Below are positions 8,123 through 15,499 of a stretch of 64,000 bases of DNA, in pieces; within the stretch, counting starts at the first letter, position 1, and each line of letters begins with the position of its first letter. The notes beneath the pieces are model-generated. The model was given only the letters and a program-made list of their open reading frames with translations, searched no databases and was not told the origin of the DNA. Both the position numbers and the translations under genes were made by a program. The DNA is from Hyphomicrobiales bacterium (GTDB lineage: Bacteria; Pseudomonadota; Alphaproteobacteria; Rhizobiales; JAJFHC01). The stretch covers positions 14,147-78,146 of the forward strand of contig JAJFHC010000070.1 in assembly GCA_021775835.1 (NCBI GenBank), written 5' to 3'.

Positions 8123-8719
8123 ATGGATCGACGGTCACTATTATTCGGCGGAATGGCATTTGCCGCATCAGGCACAACTGCATTCGCAGAAGCATTGGAA
8201 GTACATTTCAATTTCAAGTCGGCTTACTCGAACAACGGTTCCTTTAGCAAAAGATACCGAGGCAAAAGGCGGGTCAAGTATTCGACCGATGAGCGGCCCG
8301 GCACAATTATCATCAGCACCAGGGAACGCGCTCTGTATTTTGTGTTGAACAATCGCGAGGCCATTCGTTATGGCGTCGGCGTCGGACGACAGGGGTTTTC
8401 CTGGACCGGCGTAGCCAACATCAAACGAAAAGCAGAATGGCCCTCCTGGCACCCGCCAAAGGAAATGATCGAACGCGAACTCAAGCAATACGGTCGCAGG
8501 ATTCCTGACTTCATGCCCGGCGGACCGGAAAATCCTCTTGGTGCCAGGGCACTTTATCTGTTTCAGGGCAACAAGGATACGCTCTACCGTATTCATGGAA
8601 CAAATCGCCCGGGTTCCATAGGGCTGGCGGTTTCCAGTGGATGTATCCGGATGCTCAACAACGAAGTCGTTGATCTCTACAATCGGGTCAGTCACGGCGC
8701 AAAAGTTGTCGTCGTTTGA
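8123..8719 (+). CDS. L,D-transpeptidase (YkuD domain), exported
   Basis: The product is 198 residues. The N-terminus MDRRSLLFGGMAFAASGTTAFA has a twin-arginine-like pattern, so Tat export is possible. The YkuD catalytic motif is intact: HGT at 158-160 and SSGCIRM with catalytic Cys174. These enzymes make 3-3 cross-links in peptidoglycan or attach proteins to it in the periplasm; they also confer resistance to some beta-lactams. A dimension typical of short single-domain alphaproteobacterial members fits. The gene is followed by a strong intrinsic terminator at 8740-8770. Confidence 0.95.
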   Translation: MDRRSLLFGGMAFAASGTTAFAEALEVHFNFKSAYSNNGSFSKRYRGKRRVKYSTDERPGTIIISTRERALYFVLNNREAIRYGVGVGRQGFSWTGVANIKRKAEWPSWHPPKEMIERELKQYGRRIPDFMPGGPENPLGARALYLFQGNKDTLYRIHGTNRPGSIGLAVSSGCIRMLNNEVVDLYNRVSHGAKVVVV

Positions 8720-8739
8720 CCGCCACACGGTTTCAGAAC

Positions 8740-8770
8740 AGCGGGGCCACAAGTTTGGCCCCGCTTTTTT
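8740..8770 (+). terminator. Rho-independent terminator of the L,D-transpeptidase gene
   Basis: The inverted repeat AGCGGGGCCA (8740-8749) and TGGCCCCGCT (8755-8764), with a five-base loop CAAGT(T), is followed directly by a run of T. The ten-pair GC-rich stem and the T-run are the textbook arrangement, 20 bp after the stop codon at 8719. Confidence 0.93.
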
Positions 8771-8883
8771 TGTCAGCGTTATCTCCAAGTTTGTATGATC
8801 ACGAACCCGTTTGTCGGAACTTTTCCGCTTCGGGGACGTAATAAGGTTAAATCACAATTCTAGACACATGGCGGAGACACCAG

Positions 8884-9477
8884 TTGGCCAAAGAACGCGA
8901 TGCCATACGATCGGAATTCGATCAGGTCCTGGAGACACAACTGGATGCGCTCTATCGCACAGCCTATCGCATGTTGTCCTCGCGGGAAGATGCTGAAGAC
9001 GCGGTGCAGGACACATGTGGCAAGGCATTGCGAAGTCTCGGTACTTTCAAGCCCGGAAGCAGCATGGCGGCTTGGGTATTCAGGATCCTGTCGAATACCT
9101 GTATCGACAAGATCCGGGCTCGCAAACGCGCGGTGCACATCCCAATCGACTCCGAAACTGTCGCCCACCGCCCGGAGCTTCGGCAGACCGACGCCACCCC
9201 CGAACAGGAAACACAACGCAACACAGTGAAACGGCGTCTCAAGGAAGCCATCGACTGTTTGCCCGACGAAATGAAACCGGTGGTTCAACTCGTCATCATT
9301 GAAGAATTCAGCTACTCGGATGCCGCTCATGCTCTCGAGTTGCCTATCGGTACGGTTCGCTCACGTTTAAGCAGAGCCCGTCAGAGGCTATGTTATGCGC
9401 TGGCAGATGTTCTGGACGTGCCGACAACACATGCCGTACAAGCACCGTCGTCTCCACCTCTTCGCATTGTGAAGTGA
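8884..9477 (+). CDS. ECF-type RNA polymerase sigma factor (TTG start)
   Basis: The 197-residue protein has region 2 (residues about 12-78: LDALYRTAYRMLSSREDAEDAVQDTCGKAL...SMAAWVFRILSNTCIDKIRARKR) and region 4 (about 118-175: DCLPDEMKPVVQLVIIEEFSYSDAAHALELPIGTVRSRLSRARQRL), i.e. the two domains of an extracytoplasmic-function sigma. The best start is TTG at 8884, preceded by GGAG at 8873-8876; the ATG at 8868 is out of frame. An anti-sigma gene follows 8 bp downstream, so this sigma is held inactive until an envelope or oxidative signal releases it. The signal is not readable from sequence. Confidence 0.93.
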   Translation: MAKERDAIRSEFDQVLETQLDALYRTAYRMLSSREDAEDAVQDTCGKALRSLGTFKPGSSMAAWVFRILSNTCIDKIRARKRAVHIPIDSETVAHRPELRQTDATPEQETQRNTVKRRLKEAIDCLPDEMKPVVQLVIIEEFSYSDAAHALELPIGTVRSRLSRARQRLCYALADVLDVPTTHAVQAPSSPPLRIVK

Positions 9478-9485
9478 GGCAGATC

Positions 9486-10295
9486 ATGACAATCAACGAC
9501 TGTAAAATTGACCTGGAAGCTTTTGTCGACGGACAGTGTTCGCCGCAGGACTCGTCAAATGTTCTTTCACATTTGGCCGAATGCGACCGCTGCGCCAAGG
9601 AGGCCCTCAGACTGGAGCAGCTTTCCTTGCTTCTTCGCGATGAGTTTGGTGCCGAGACGGCTCCGGGCTCGCTTCGTGAGTCCGTGGAAGAACTGAAGAC
9701 CCTCCCTGACCCGACGGACGTGCCAGCACCATCTTTCCTCGGCAGACGAAATTTTATGGTAGGTGCAGGAGGAGCACTTGCCGCAGGTGTGGTCGGGTTC
9801 ATGTTGTTACCGCCCGTTCTTAACACAGTCTCGGGCCCCACCGATCTCATTCAGACGTTCTTTGAGGACTTTGAAACATATCTGCTCAAGGGCAAGGTCG
9901 TGGATGTTGCCGAGCAGGACATGGTTGCCCTCGCCTCCTGGTATGAAGCTCGTCTGAATTTTCCATTGCCGCCGCTGCGATCCCACGGTGACGGCATTGC
10001 CCTCACAGGAGGCCGATTGTGCTGGCTTCTTCATCGCCGGCTTGCCTCGCTGAGTTATAGTGGCGATGACGGTCCGATGTTGCTCTACGTCATGAAGGCG
10101 GACGAGCTTGAACTGCCAGAAGGGCAGAACTACGATTCGCTGGGTTCCGAGTTTTCCTGGCATCGCCACGGGACCAAGACCGGCGTGGTCTGGAAGAAAC
10201 ACGGACTTGTGTTTGCACTGATCGGAAACCGCGAACTGAAACGGATGGAGGAAATTGCCGTTTCATTGGCCGGCCCGCGTCGCACTAAGGCTTAA
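9486..10295 (+). CDS. Zinc-finger anti-sigma factor with one membrane segment
   Basis: Product of 269 residues from ATG 9486. The first 40 residues hold the ZAS motif H-x3-C-x2-C (H29, C33, C36 in SHLAECDRCAKEA), which binds zinc and the cognate sigma factor. A membrane segment at about 91-112 (MVGAGGALAAGVVGFMLLPP) is preceded by GRRNF, and about 155 residues would face the periplasm. The frame is open back to 9390, inside the sigma gene; ATG 9486 is chosen because the protein then starts just before the zinc finger and only 8 bp after the sigma stop. The pair forms a classical sigma/anti-sigma operon. Confidence 0.9.
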   Translation: MTINDCKIDLEAFVDGQCSPQDSSNVLSHLAECDRCAKEALRLEQLSLLLRDEFGAETAPGSLRESVEELKTLPDPTDVPAPSFLGRRNFMVGAGGALAAGVVGFMLLPPVLNTVSGPTDLIQTFFEDFETYLLKGKVVDVAEQDMVALASWYEARLNFPLPPLRSHGDGIALTGGRLCWLLHRRLASLSYSGDDGPMLLYVMKADELELPEGQNYDSLGSEFSWHRHGTKTGVVWKKHGLVFALIGNRELKRMEEIAVSLAGPRRTKA

Positions 10296-10351
10296 ACTAG
10301 ACTTTCCGAGACTGACAATTCAGCCGTAACATTCGGACACCTTCGAGAATA

Positions 10352-11011
10352 ATGCCCAAGGAAGCAGATCCAAAAGCTCTTGACCGACGCAAATTCGCAT
10401 CAAGTGTATCTGCGTCCCTCCTCTTGCTGCCGTCATCGGCAACACTGGCGGCGGCGGCTGTCGTAACCCCCCGGCAAACCGACGGCCCGTTTTATCCAGA
10501 CCGCAAAGACAGGTTCTCTGACGTCGACAACGATCTTGTTCTGATCTCCTCGAAGACCAGAGAGGCCGGCGGCACGATCTTGCATCTTGGCGGAACAGTA
10601 CTTGATGCTAACGGCCACCCCCTTACAGGTCAGATTGTTGAAATCTGGCAATGCGACATTAATGGCCGCTATCTGAGCCACAAGGACTGGTCGCTCAGAC
10701 GGTCACGGGACACATATTTTCAGGGATTTGGTTCAGCTCACACGAGTTCCAATGGCCATTACCGGTTCAGAACCATAAAACCTGTGCCCTATACCGGCAG
10801 AACACCACATATTCACGTCAAGGTCCGCGGCACATCCGGGGAAACCCACACAACGCAGATGTATTTGGCGGGTGATGCCGGGAATGCACGCGATGGTCTC
10901 TACAACAGACTCTCGCGGAGAGAACAGCAACAGGTGACCGTCGTGTTGCGTCCAACCGAAAATCAAGACCTTGAAGCTGATTTCAACATCGTTGTGCCGT
11001 GGCGGGCATAA
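10352..11011 (+). CDS. Exported intradiol ring-cleavage dioxygenase-like protein
   Basis: The product has 219 residues and begins with a Tat-like leader (DRRKFASSVSASLLLLPSSATLAAAA). The body matches the intradiol dioxygenase core of protocatechuate 3,4-dioxygenase and carries all four expected non-haem Fe(III) ligands: Tyr107 (NGRYL), Tyr147 (PVPYTG), His153 and His155 (TPHIHVKV). The GQIVEIWQCDINGRY segment is the family hallmark. It probably opens a catechol-type ring or acts on an exported aromatic, outside the cytoplasm, which is unusual for enzymes of central aromatic catabolism. It lies 56 bp after the anti-sigma gene and may belong to that regulon. Confidence 0.9.
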   Translation: MPKEADPKALDRRKFASSVSASLLLLPSSATLAAAAVVTPRQTDGPFYPDRKDRFSDVDNDLVLISSKTREAGGTILHLGGTVLDANGHPLTGQIVEIWQCDINGRYLSHKDWSLRRSRDTYFQGFGSAHTSSNGHYRFRTIKPVPYTGRTPHIHVKVRGTSGETHTTQMYLAGDAGNARDGLYNRLSRREQQQVTVVLRPTENQDLEADFNIVVPWRA

Positions 11012-11048
11012 CCTCACCGGGCTTGAGAAATTGAATCAGGTTACAAGA

Positions 11049-12119
11049 CTAAAGTATTTCATCTTCGTCAAAAAGCGGTGCTGACTCCAGCTCCGATTCC
11101 AGGCTCTCGATGGTGTCTTCAAGGGCGTCTGCGTCGCTAACCTCGGCTACGTGGTAAAGCGCGTCTCCGCGGTTCACCACCGGCAGATTGGTGCGACCGA
11201 TAACGATGCCGCTCCAGGTAGAAATCACTTCGGTCTCGGATGTTCCGAATGGATCTGCGATGACCCCGAGGCCCTCGCCCGCAACAACGGTATCTCCGGT
11301 TTTTCGATAGGCCCTGAAGACCCCGCCGTCAGTCGCCCGAATCCAATGACTGGATAATGAAATTGCCGACTGCGCGGCAGACGGCTTTACGTGGCGGCTG
11401 GTAATCATTCCCAGATGTTCCATAACCCGCAAAACCCCCATCACGCCTGCACGGATAGCCATTTCATCAAACCGAAGGGCCTCGCCTGCCTCATAGAGCA
11501 GCATATCAATACCATGATCGCGCGCGGCAGAACGCAGCGTTCCTTCCCGTAACCTGGAGATCAGAACGACGGGTGCGCCAAAGACCTTAGCCAATTGAAA
11601 TGAGCGGCCTCGCCTGGCGCTTAGCCTGATCTGCGGGAGATTGGAACGGTGACGGCCGGCCGTGTGGAGGTCGATCCCGACATCGGAGCGCAATACGATC
11701 TCATTCATGAAAAGGTCGGCGAGTTGACTGGCGAGCGATCCCTTTTCACTTCCCGGAAAACTCCTGTTGAGATCGCGTCCATCGGGCAGATAACGCGAAT
11801 GGGAAATGAACCCATAGGAATTGACGACCGGTGCCGCCAACAACGTGCCGCGGATCTTGAGCAGGGACCTGTGGCGCAATATTCTCCGGATAATTTCCAC
11901 ACCCAGAACTTCGTCGCCATGAATCGCCGCGCTGAGGAACAGTACCGGTCCGTCGGTGAGGCCATGGAACACCTCCACGGTCATGTTCATGGGAGTGTGA
12001 TCGGACAACATGCTTATGGGCAAGTCGACCGATCGCCGTTCACCGGGGTCGACACTTTGGTCGCCTATTTCAAAAGGGTGTCTGCGAGACATATTTGCAG
12101 TAGAGCTTTCAGGATTCAT
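11049..12119 (-). CDS. Succinylglutamate desuccinylase/aspartoacylase (M14-like) family protein
   Basis: At 356 residues it carries the zinc-carboxypeptidase-like motifs of the AstE/AspA family: HGDE (H67, E70), GRDLNRSFPGS and DLHT (H152). The C-terminal 100 residues (SAISLSSHWIRATDGGVFRAYRKTGDTVVAGEGLGVIADPFG) form a barrel-sandwich-type extension seen in many members. These enzymes remove acyl groups from amino acids. It is the last gene of the minus-strand operon with rimK (15 bp gap); in that setting it is often found beside RimK and a RimB-like protease, which suggests a role in amino-acid or poly-glutamate processing, not arginine catabolism. The exact start is uncertain (12119 or 12092). 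Confidence 0.88.
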   Translation of the reverse strand: MNPESSTANMSRRHPFEIGDQSVDPGERRSVDLPISMLSDHTPMNMTVEVFHGLTDGPVLFLSAAIHGDEVLGVEIIRRILRHRSLLKIRGTLLAAPVVNSYGFISHSRYLPDGRDLNRSFPGSEKGSLASQLADLFMNEIVLRSDVGIDLHTAGRHRSNLPQIRLSARRGRSFQLAKVFGAPVVLISRLREGTLRSAARDHGIDMLLYEAGEALRFDEMAIRAGVMGVLRVMEHLGMITSRHVKPSAAQSAISLSSHWIRATDGGVFRAYRKTGDTVVAGEGLGVIADPFGTSETEVISTWSGIVIGRTNLPVVNRGDALYHVAEVSDADALEDTIESLESELESAPLFDEDEIL

Positions 12120-12134
12120 GGCGGGCGAGGTTGT

Positions 12135-13040
12135 TCAACCCTGCCCCTTGGTCGTGATCCGACCTTTTTTTGCGTTGACTTCCAGAAACTCGATTATTTT
12201 GCCTGCGACGTCAATGTTGGCAGCGGCTTCAATGCCTTCCAATCCCGGAGACGAGTTCACTTCCATCACAACCGGACCGTGATTGGAGCGGAGCATGTCT
12301 ACGCCGGAAACATTCAGCCCCATCGATTTGGCGGCCCGGATGGCGGTCGATCGTTCTTCCGGTGTTATTTTCAGGCGTTCTGCGCTGCCGCCGCGGTGAA
12401 GGTTTGAGCGGAACTCGCCTTCAGCGCCGGTACGCTTCATGGCACAGACGACCTTGTTTCCGATAACAAGCGCACGAATGTCGACGTTTCCCGCCTCCTT
12501 GATGAACTCCTGAACAAGAATATTGACGCCGGCCCCGCGGAACGCCTCAACCACTGACTTCGCCGAACGATGGGTATCGCCCAGGACGACACCAATGCCT
12601 TGTGTCCCTTCGAGAAGTTTGATCACGACGGGCGCACCGCCGACAATTTCGATGACTTCATCGGTTCGCTTGGTTTCGTGGGCAAAGGCAGTCACCGGCA
12701 ATCCAATGCCGTCACGTGCCAGAAGCTGCATGGACCTCAGCTTGTCGCGTGAACGACCAATGGCGACGGACTCATTGAGAGGATAGACACCCATCATTTC
12801 AAACTGACGCAGGACAGCCAGGCCGTAATAGGTCTTGGAAGCCGCAATTCGGGGGATGACTGCGTCAAAACCGGTAAGCTTTTCACCCATGAATCTCAGT
12901 TCGGGACGATGGGACGTAATGTTCATGTAGCAGCGCTGGTAGTCGACCGGCACGATCTCGTGGCCCCTGGCCTCGCCAGCCTCGATTATCCGGCGATGCG
13001 AATACAGTCCGGCGTTACGCGTCATCAGCGCAATCTTCAT
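12135..13040 (-). CDS. rimK: RimK, ATP-grasp glutamate ligase
   Basis: The 301-residue product is close to E. coli RimK in length and sequence: [71 protein letters not shown] and [14 protein letters not shown] are all present. RimK uses ATP to add glutamate residues to the C-terminus of ribosomal protein S6. The start is ATG 13040, with GGGGAG eight bases upstream; a TTG two codons earlier is too close to that site. It lies between the RimB-like protease gene and the AstE-like gene in a tight minus-strand operon. Confidence 0.96.
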   Translation of the reverse strand: MKIALMTRNAGLYSHRRIIEAGEARGHEIVPVDYQRCYMNITSHRPELRFMGEKLTGFDAVIPRIAASKTYYGLAVLRQFEMMGVYPLNESVAIGRSRDKLRSMQLLARDGIGLPVTAFAHETKRTDEVIEIVGGAPVVIKLLEGTQGIGVVLGDTHRSAKSVVEAFRGAGVNILVQEFIKEAGNVDIRALVIGNKVVCAMKRTGAEGEFRSNLHRGGSAERLKITPEERSTAIRAAKSMGLNVSGVDMLRSNHGPVVMEVNSSPGLEGIEAAANIDVAGKIIEFLEVNAKKGRITTKGQG

Positions 13041-13064
13041 GTTCAAACTCCCCTTGCGATCTGC

Positions 13065-13577
13065 CTATTTGATCTGTTTGTCGCTGTTTTCCGGCAGACC
13101 AAGAATGTGTGTTTTACCTGGATGTACGAGGAAGTGACCTCGTATGGTAGCGCGCCCCAAGAGCATAGGGTGGTCCATGCCGCGCCTGTCGGTCAAGGTC
13201 ACAAGGGCCTTAAACTTGTGTCGGCCGATGCAAATCCGGGTTTCGATGGCATAACGGCTTTCCGCTACGCCAATGGAGCTCTTGACAGTCTTCACGCTGT
13301 GAACCTTGGCGGAGACACGGTCATTCACCCGTTTGGCATGTTTTTGTGGAACCACGAACGATATCCAGTTTTCTCCATTGGATTCGAACGGTTCTATGTC
13401 CGTGGCACTAAGGGAGGCCGAGCGTGCGCCGGAATCGAGTTTTGCGAGCACCTGTTCGATACCAAGTTCCGGCAGCGCCACAAACTCGCGCCAGCCCGAC
13501 ACGTCCTTTGAAGGATAGCGTTCGCGCGGCGACTTTCGCGGCTTCTTCTTGGTTTTCTTTGCAACAGGCTGGCTCAT
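13065..13577 (-). CDS. RimB-like retropepsin-type aspartic protease (ATP-dependent zinc protease family)
   Basis: The 170-residue protein belongs to the RimK-associated family long called ATP-dependent zinc protease (DUF785). The motif DSGARSASLSATDI (D48-S49-G50) is the retropepsin-type D-S/T-G active site. Family landmarks WREFVALPELGI, TRICIGRH and HPMLLGRATIRGHFLVHP are present. In Pseudomonas, RimB of this family is co-encoded with RimK and trims poly-glutamate tails from S6. A Lys/Arg-rich N-terminus (KKTKKKPRKSPRER) precedes the domain. It is 24 bp upstream of rimK on the same strand. Confidence 0.9.
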   Translation of the reverse strand: MSQPVAKKTKKKPRKSPRERYPSKDVSGWREFVALPELGIEQVLAKLDSGARSASLSATDIEPFESNGENWISFVVPQKHAKRVNDRVSAKVHSVKTVKSSIGVAESRYAIETRICIGRHKFKALVTLTDRRGMDHPMLLGRATIRGHFLVHPGKTHILGLPENSDKQIK

Positions 13578-13590
13578 TTGGAAAATGCAC

Positions 13591-14430
13591 TCAGAGCATT
13601 GGCAGGGGTGACGGCCGGTGTGGTGGCGGGAAAGCGCTGTCTATTGCGGCGAGGTCGGCTTCGTCAAGCACGATATCAAGTGCGTCCACATTGGCCTGGA
13701 CGTGCGTTTTGGATGCGGCCTTCGGAATTGCGATGACTTTTCTACTTCTCAAAACCCATGCAAGGGCCACCTGAAGCGATGTCCCGCCATGTTTCTCGCC
13801 GATGGTGGAAAGAACCTGATCATTCTGAAGACGACCCTGCTCCAAAGGCGAATAAGCCATTGGAGTGACATTTTTTGCGTGACAGTCGCCCAGGAGGGCC
13901 CATTCGGCTTCGCGGCGGAGCGGGTTGTACAGGATCTGATTGACAGTCGTCTCGTTACCGCCAGGCTCAGAGCACCACTCTTCAAGCTCAGCAGTATCAA
14001 AATTGCTGACTCCAAAATGGCGGATCTTTCCATCCTTCTTCAGTACTTCAAATGCTTCAATTGTTTCGTCGAGCGGTACGCTGCCTGGCCAATGAAGCAG
14101 GTACAGGTCAATCACATCCGTCCCAAGGCGATCCAGGGATTTCTCACATGCCGCAATGGTCCCTTTGTGGTCGGCATTGAACGGATACACCTTTGATACG
14201 ATGAAAGCCCGGTCACGCTGACCACGTAGTGCCAGGCCCACCACCTCCTCCGCGCCGCCACCAGCGTACATTTCCGCTGTGTCGATGAGGGTCAGGCCGA
14301 GATCAAGTCCAAATTTCAGCGCGTCGGCCTCGGCTTTGTACCGATCGGAACGATCGCCCATATGCCACGTCCCCTGCCCCAGTAAAGGCACCTGCTCACC
14401 ACCGGCAAAGGTGATAGTTGGTATGGACAT
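13591..14430 (-). CDS. Aldo/keto reductase
   Basis: Product of 279 residues from ATG 14430; the frame extends to 14469 but the shorter start matches the usual AKR N-terminus. All catalytic residues are present: Asp50 (LIDTAEMY), Tyr55, Lys80 (FIVSKVYP) and His113 (LLHWPG). The NADPH-binding C-terminal segment is PKAASKTHVQANVDAL. It reduces carbonyl compounds with NADPH; the substrate is not readable. It is the first gene of the operon with the RimB-like protease (13 bp gap), RimK and the AstE-like protein. Confidence 0.92.
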   Translation of the reverse strand: MSIPTITFAGGEQVPLLGQGTWHMGDRSDRYKAEADALKFGLDLGLTLIDTAEMYAGGGAEEVVGLALRGQRDRAFIVSKVYPFNADHKGTIAACEKSLDRLGTDVIDLYLLHWPGSVPLDETIEAFEVLKKDGKIRHFGVSNFDTAELEEWCSEPGGNETTVNQILYNPLRREAEWALLGDCHAKNVTPMAYSPLEQGRLQNDQVLSTIGEKHGGTSLQVALAWVLRSRKVIAIPKAASKTHVQANVDALDIVLDEADLAAIDSAFPPPHRPSPLPML

Positions 14431-14614
14431 GGTAGCGGATCCGGTTGTGGTGTCACAAAAAAGGGGCATCGAATGCCGATCATATCAACCAAAACGGGTT
14501 TTGCGGAACATAAAGCCACGAAGTGCTGACATGTTCTTGCTTGTTTTCTTTACGTGTATGAGGCTGCCGAAGTAGTCTTGAGCAATCTATCCTATCACTT
14601 GCATGGAGACGCCG

Positions 14615-15499
14615 ATGACGGCCCTGACTCAAAAACAGATCGCGTTTTATGAAGCCAATGGGTTTCTGGTGGTTGAAGATGCTGTCTCGGAATCTCAATT
14701 GTTGTCCTTGCGGGCGCAGTTTGCCGAATGGATCGAGGAAAGCCGGAATCACAACGACCCTTACGGCGAAACCATAAACGACAGACCGCGCTTTGACCTG
14801 GAGCCCGGACATACAGCAGACCAGCCCGCCTTGCGTCGCGTGAACGCGCCGATAGAGGTGTCCGATGCCTATTATGACGCCATGCGCAACAGCCGCCAGA
14901 CAGAATGTGTCAGTGATCTCGTCGGGCCCAACGTCAAACTCCACCATACCAAGATCAACTCAAAACTGCCGGGTGCGACGACGGCGGTAAAATGGCATCA
15001 GGATTTTGCTTTTACGCCTCACAGCAACGACGATGTGGTTACGGCACTTCTCATGGTCGATGACGTGACCGAGGAAAACGGCCCGCTTGAAGTTGTGCCG
15101 GGCTCTCATCTCGGCGCGTTGCACGACCTGTGGCACGGGGGCGTTTTCACCGGTGCCATAGATGACGAGGTTGCCCACCAATGCGCGCAGGATGCCGTAT
15201 TGTGTACCGGCAAAGCCGGTTCGGTCTGCCTGATGCATTCCCGCCTACTTCACGGGTCTGCACCCAATCGCTCCAGCCAACCGCGAACCTTGTTTATCTG
15301 CGTTTATTCCGCAGAAGACGCAGTGCCCCTCTCGCCTAACCCGATGCCGACCCGCCACGAAGGTCTGCTTGTGTGCGGCGAACGCACGGGAACCGTGAGA
15401 TCGATCGACTATCAGATCAAACTGCCGCAACTTCCCAGCACAGCCTCATTCTTCGACCAACAGGCCGTGCATGCTGATGCCGTCAAGGGGGCTGCATGA
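14615..15499 (+). CDS. Phytanoyl-CoA dioxygenase-like (PhyH) Fe(II)/2-oxoglutarate enzyme, first copy
   Basis: Product of 294 residues from ATG 14615, chosen because GGAG sits six bases upstream; ATG 14603 lacks a ribosome site. The Fe(II) ligands of the facial triad are visible: WHQD (H128, D130) and LLHGSAPNRS (H213), with an Arg shortly after for 2-oxoglutarate. EENGPLEVVPGSH is the usual family motif. Bacterial members hydroxylate small molecules, including the ectoine hydroxylases, so a small osmolyte-like substrate is likely. The stop overlaps the start of the downstream sulfatase gene by four bases (ATGA), meaning the two are translated together. Confidence 0.92.
   Translation: MTALTQKQIAFYEANGFLVVEDAVSESQLLSLRAQFAEWIEESRNHNDPYGETINDRPRFDLEPGHTADQPALRRVNAPIEVSDAYYDAMRNSRQTECVSDLVGPNVKLHHTKINSKLPGATTAVKWHQDFAFTPHSNDDVVTALLMVDDVTEENGPLEVVPGSHLGALHDLWHGGVFTGAIDDEVAHQCAQDAVLCTGKAGSVCLMHSRLLHGSAPNRSSQPRTLFICVYSAEDAVPLSPNPMPTRHEGLLVCGERTGTVRSIDYQIKLPQLPSTASFFDQQAVHADAVKGAA

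Noticed and set aside
9390..9485. Start of the anti-sigma frame inside the sigma gene
   Set aside because: The frame is open, but it would add 32 residues ahead of the zinc finger and overlap the sigma gene; ATG 9486 is just after the sigma stop.
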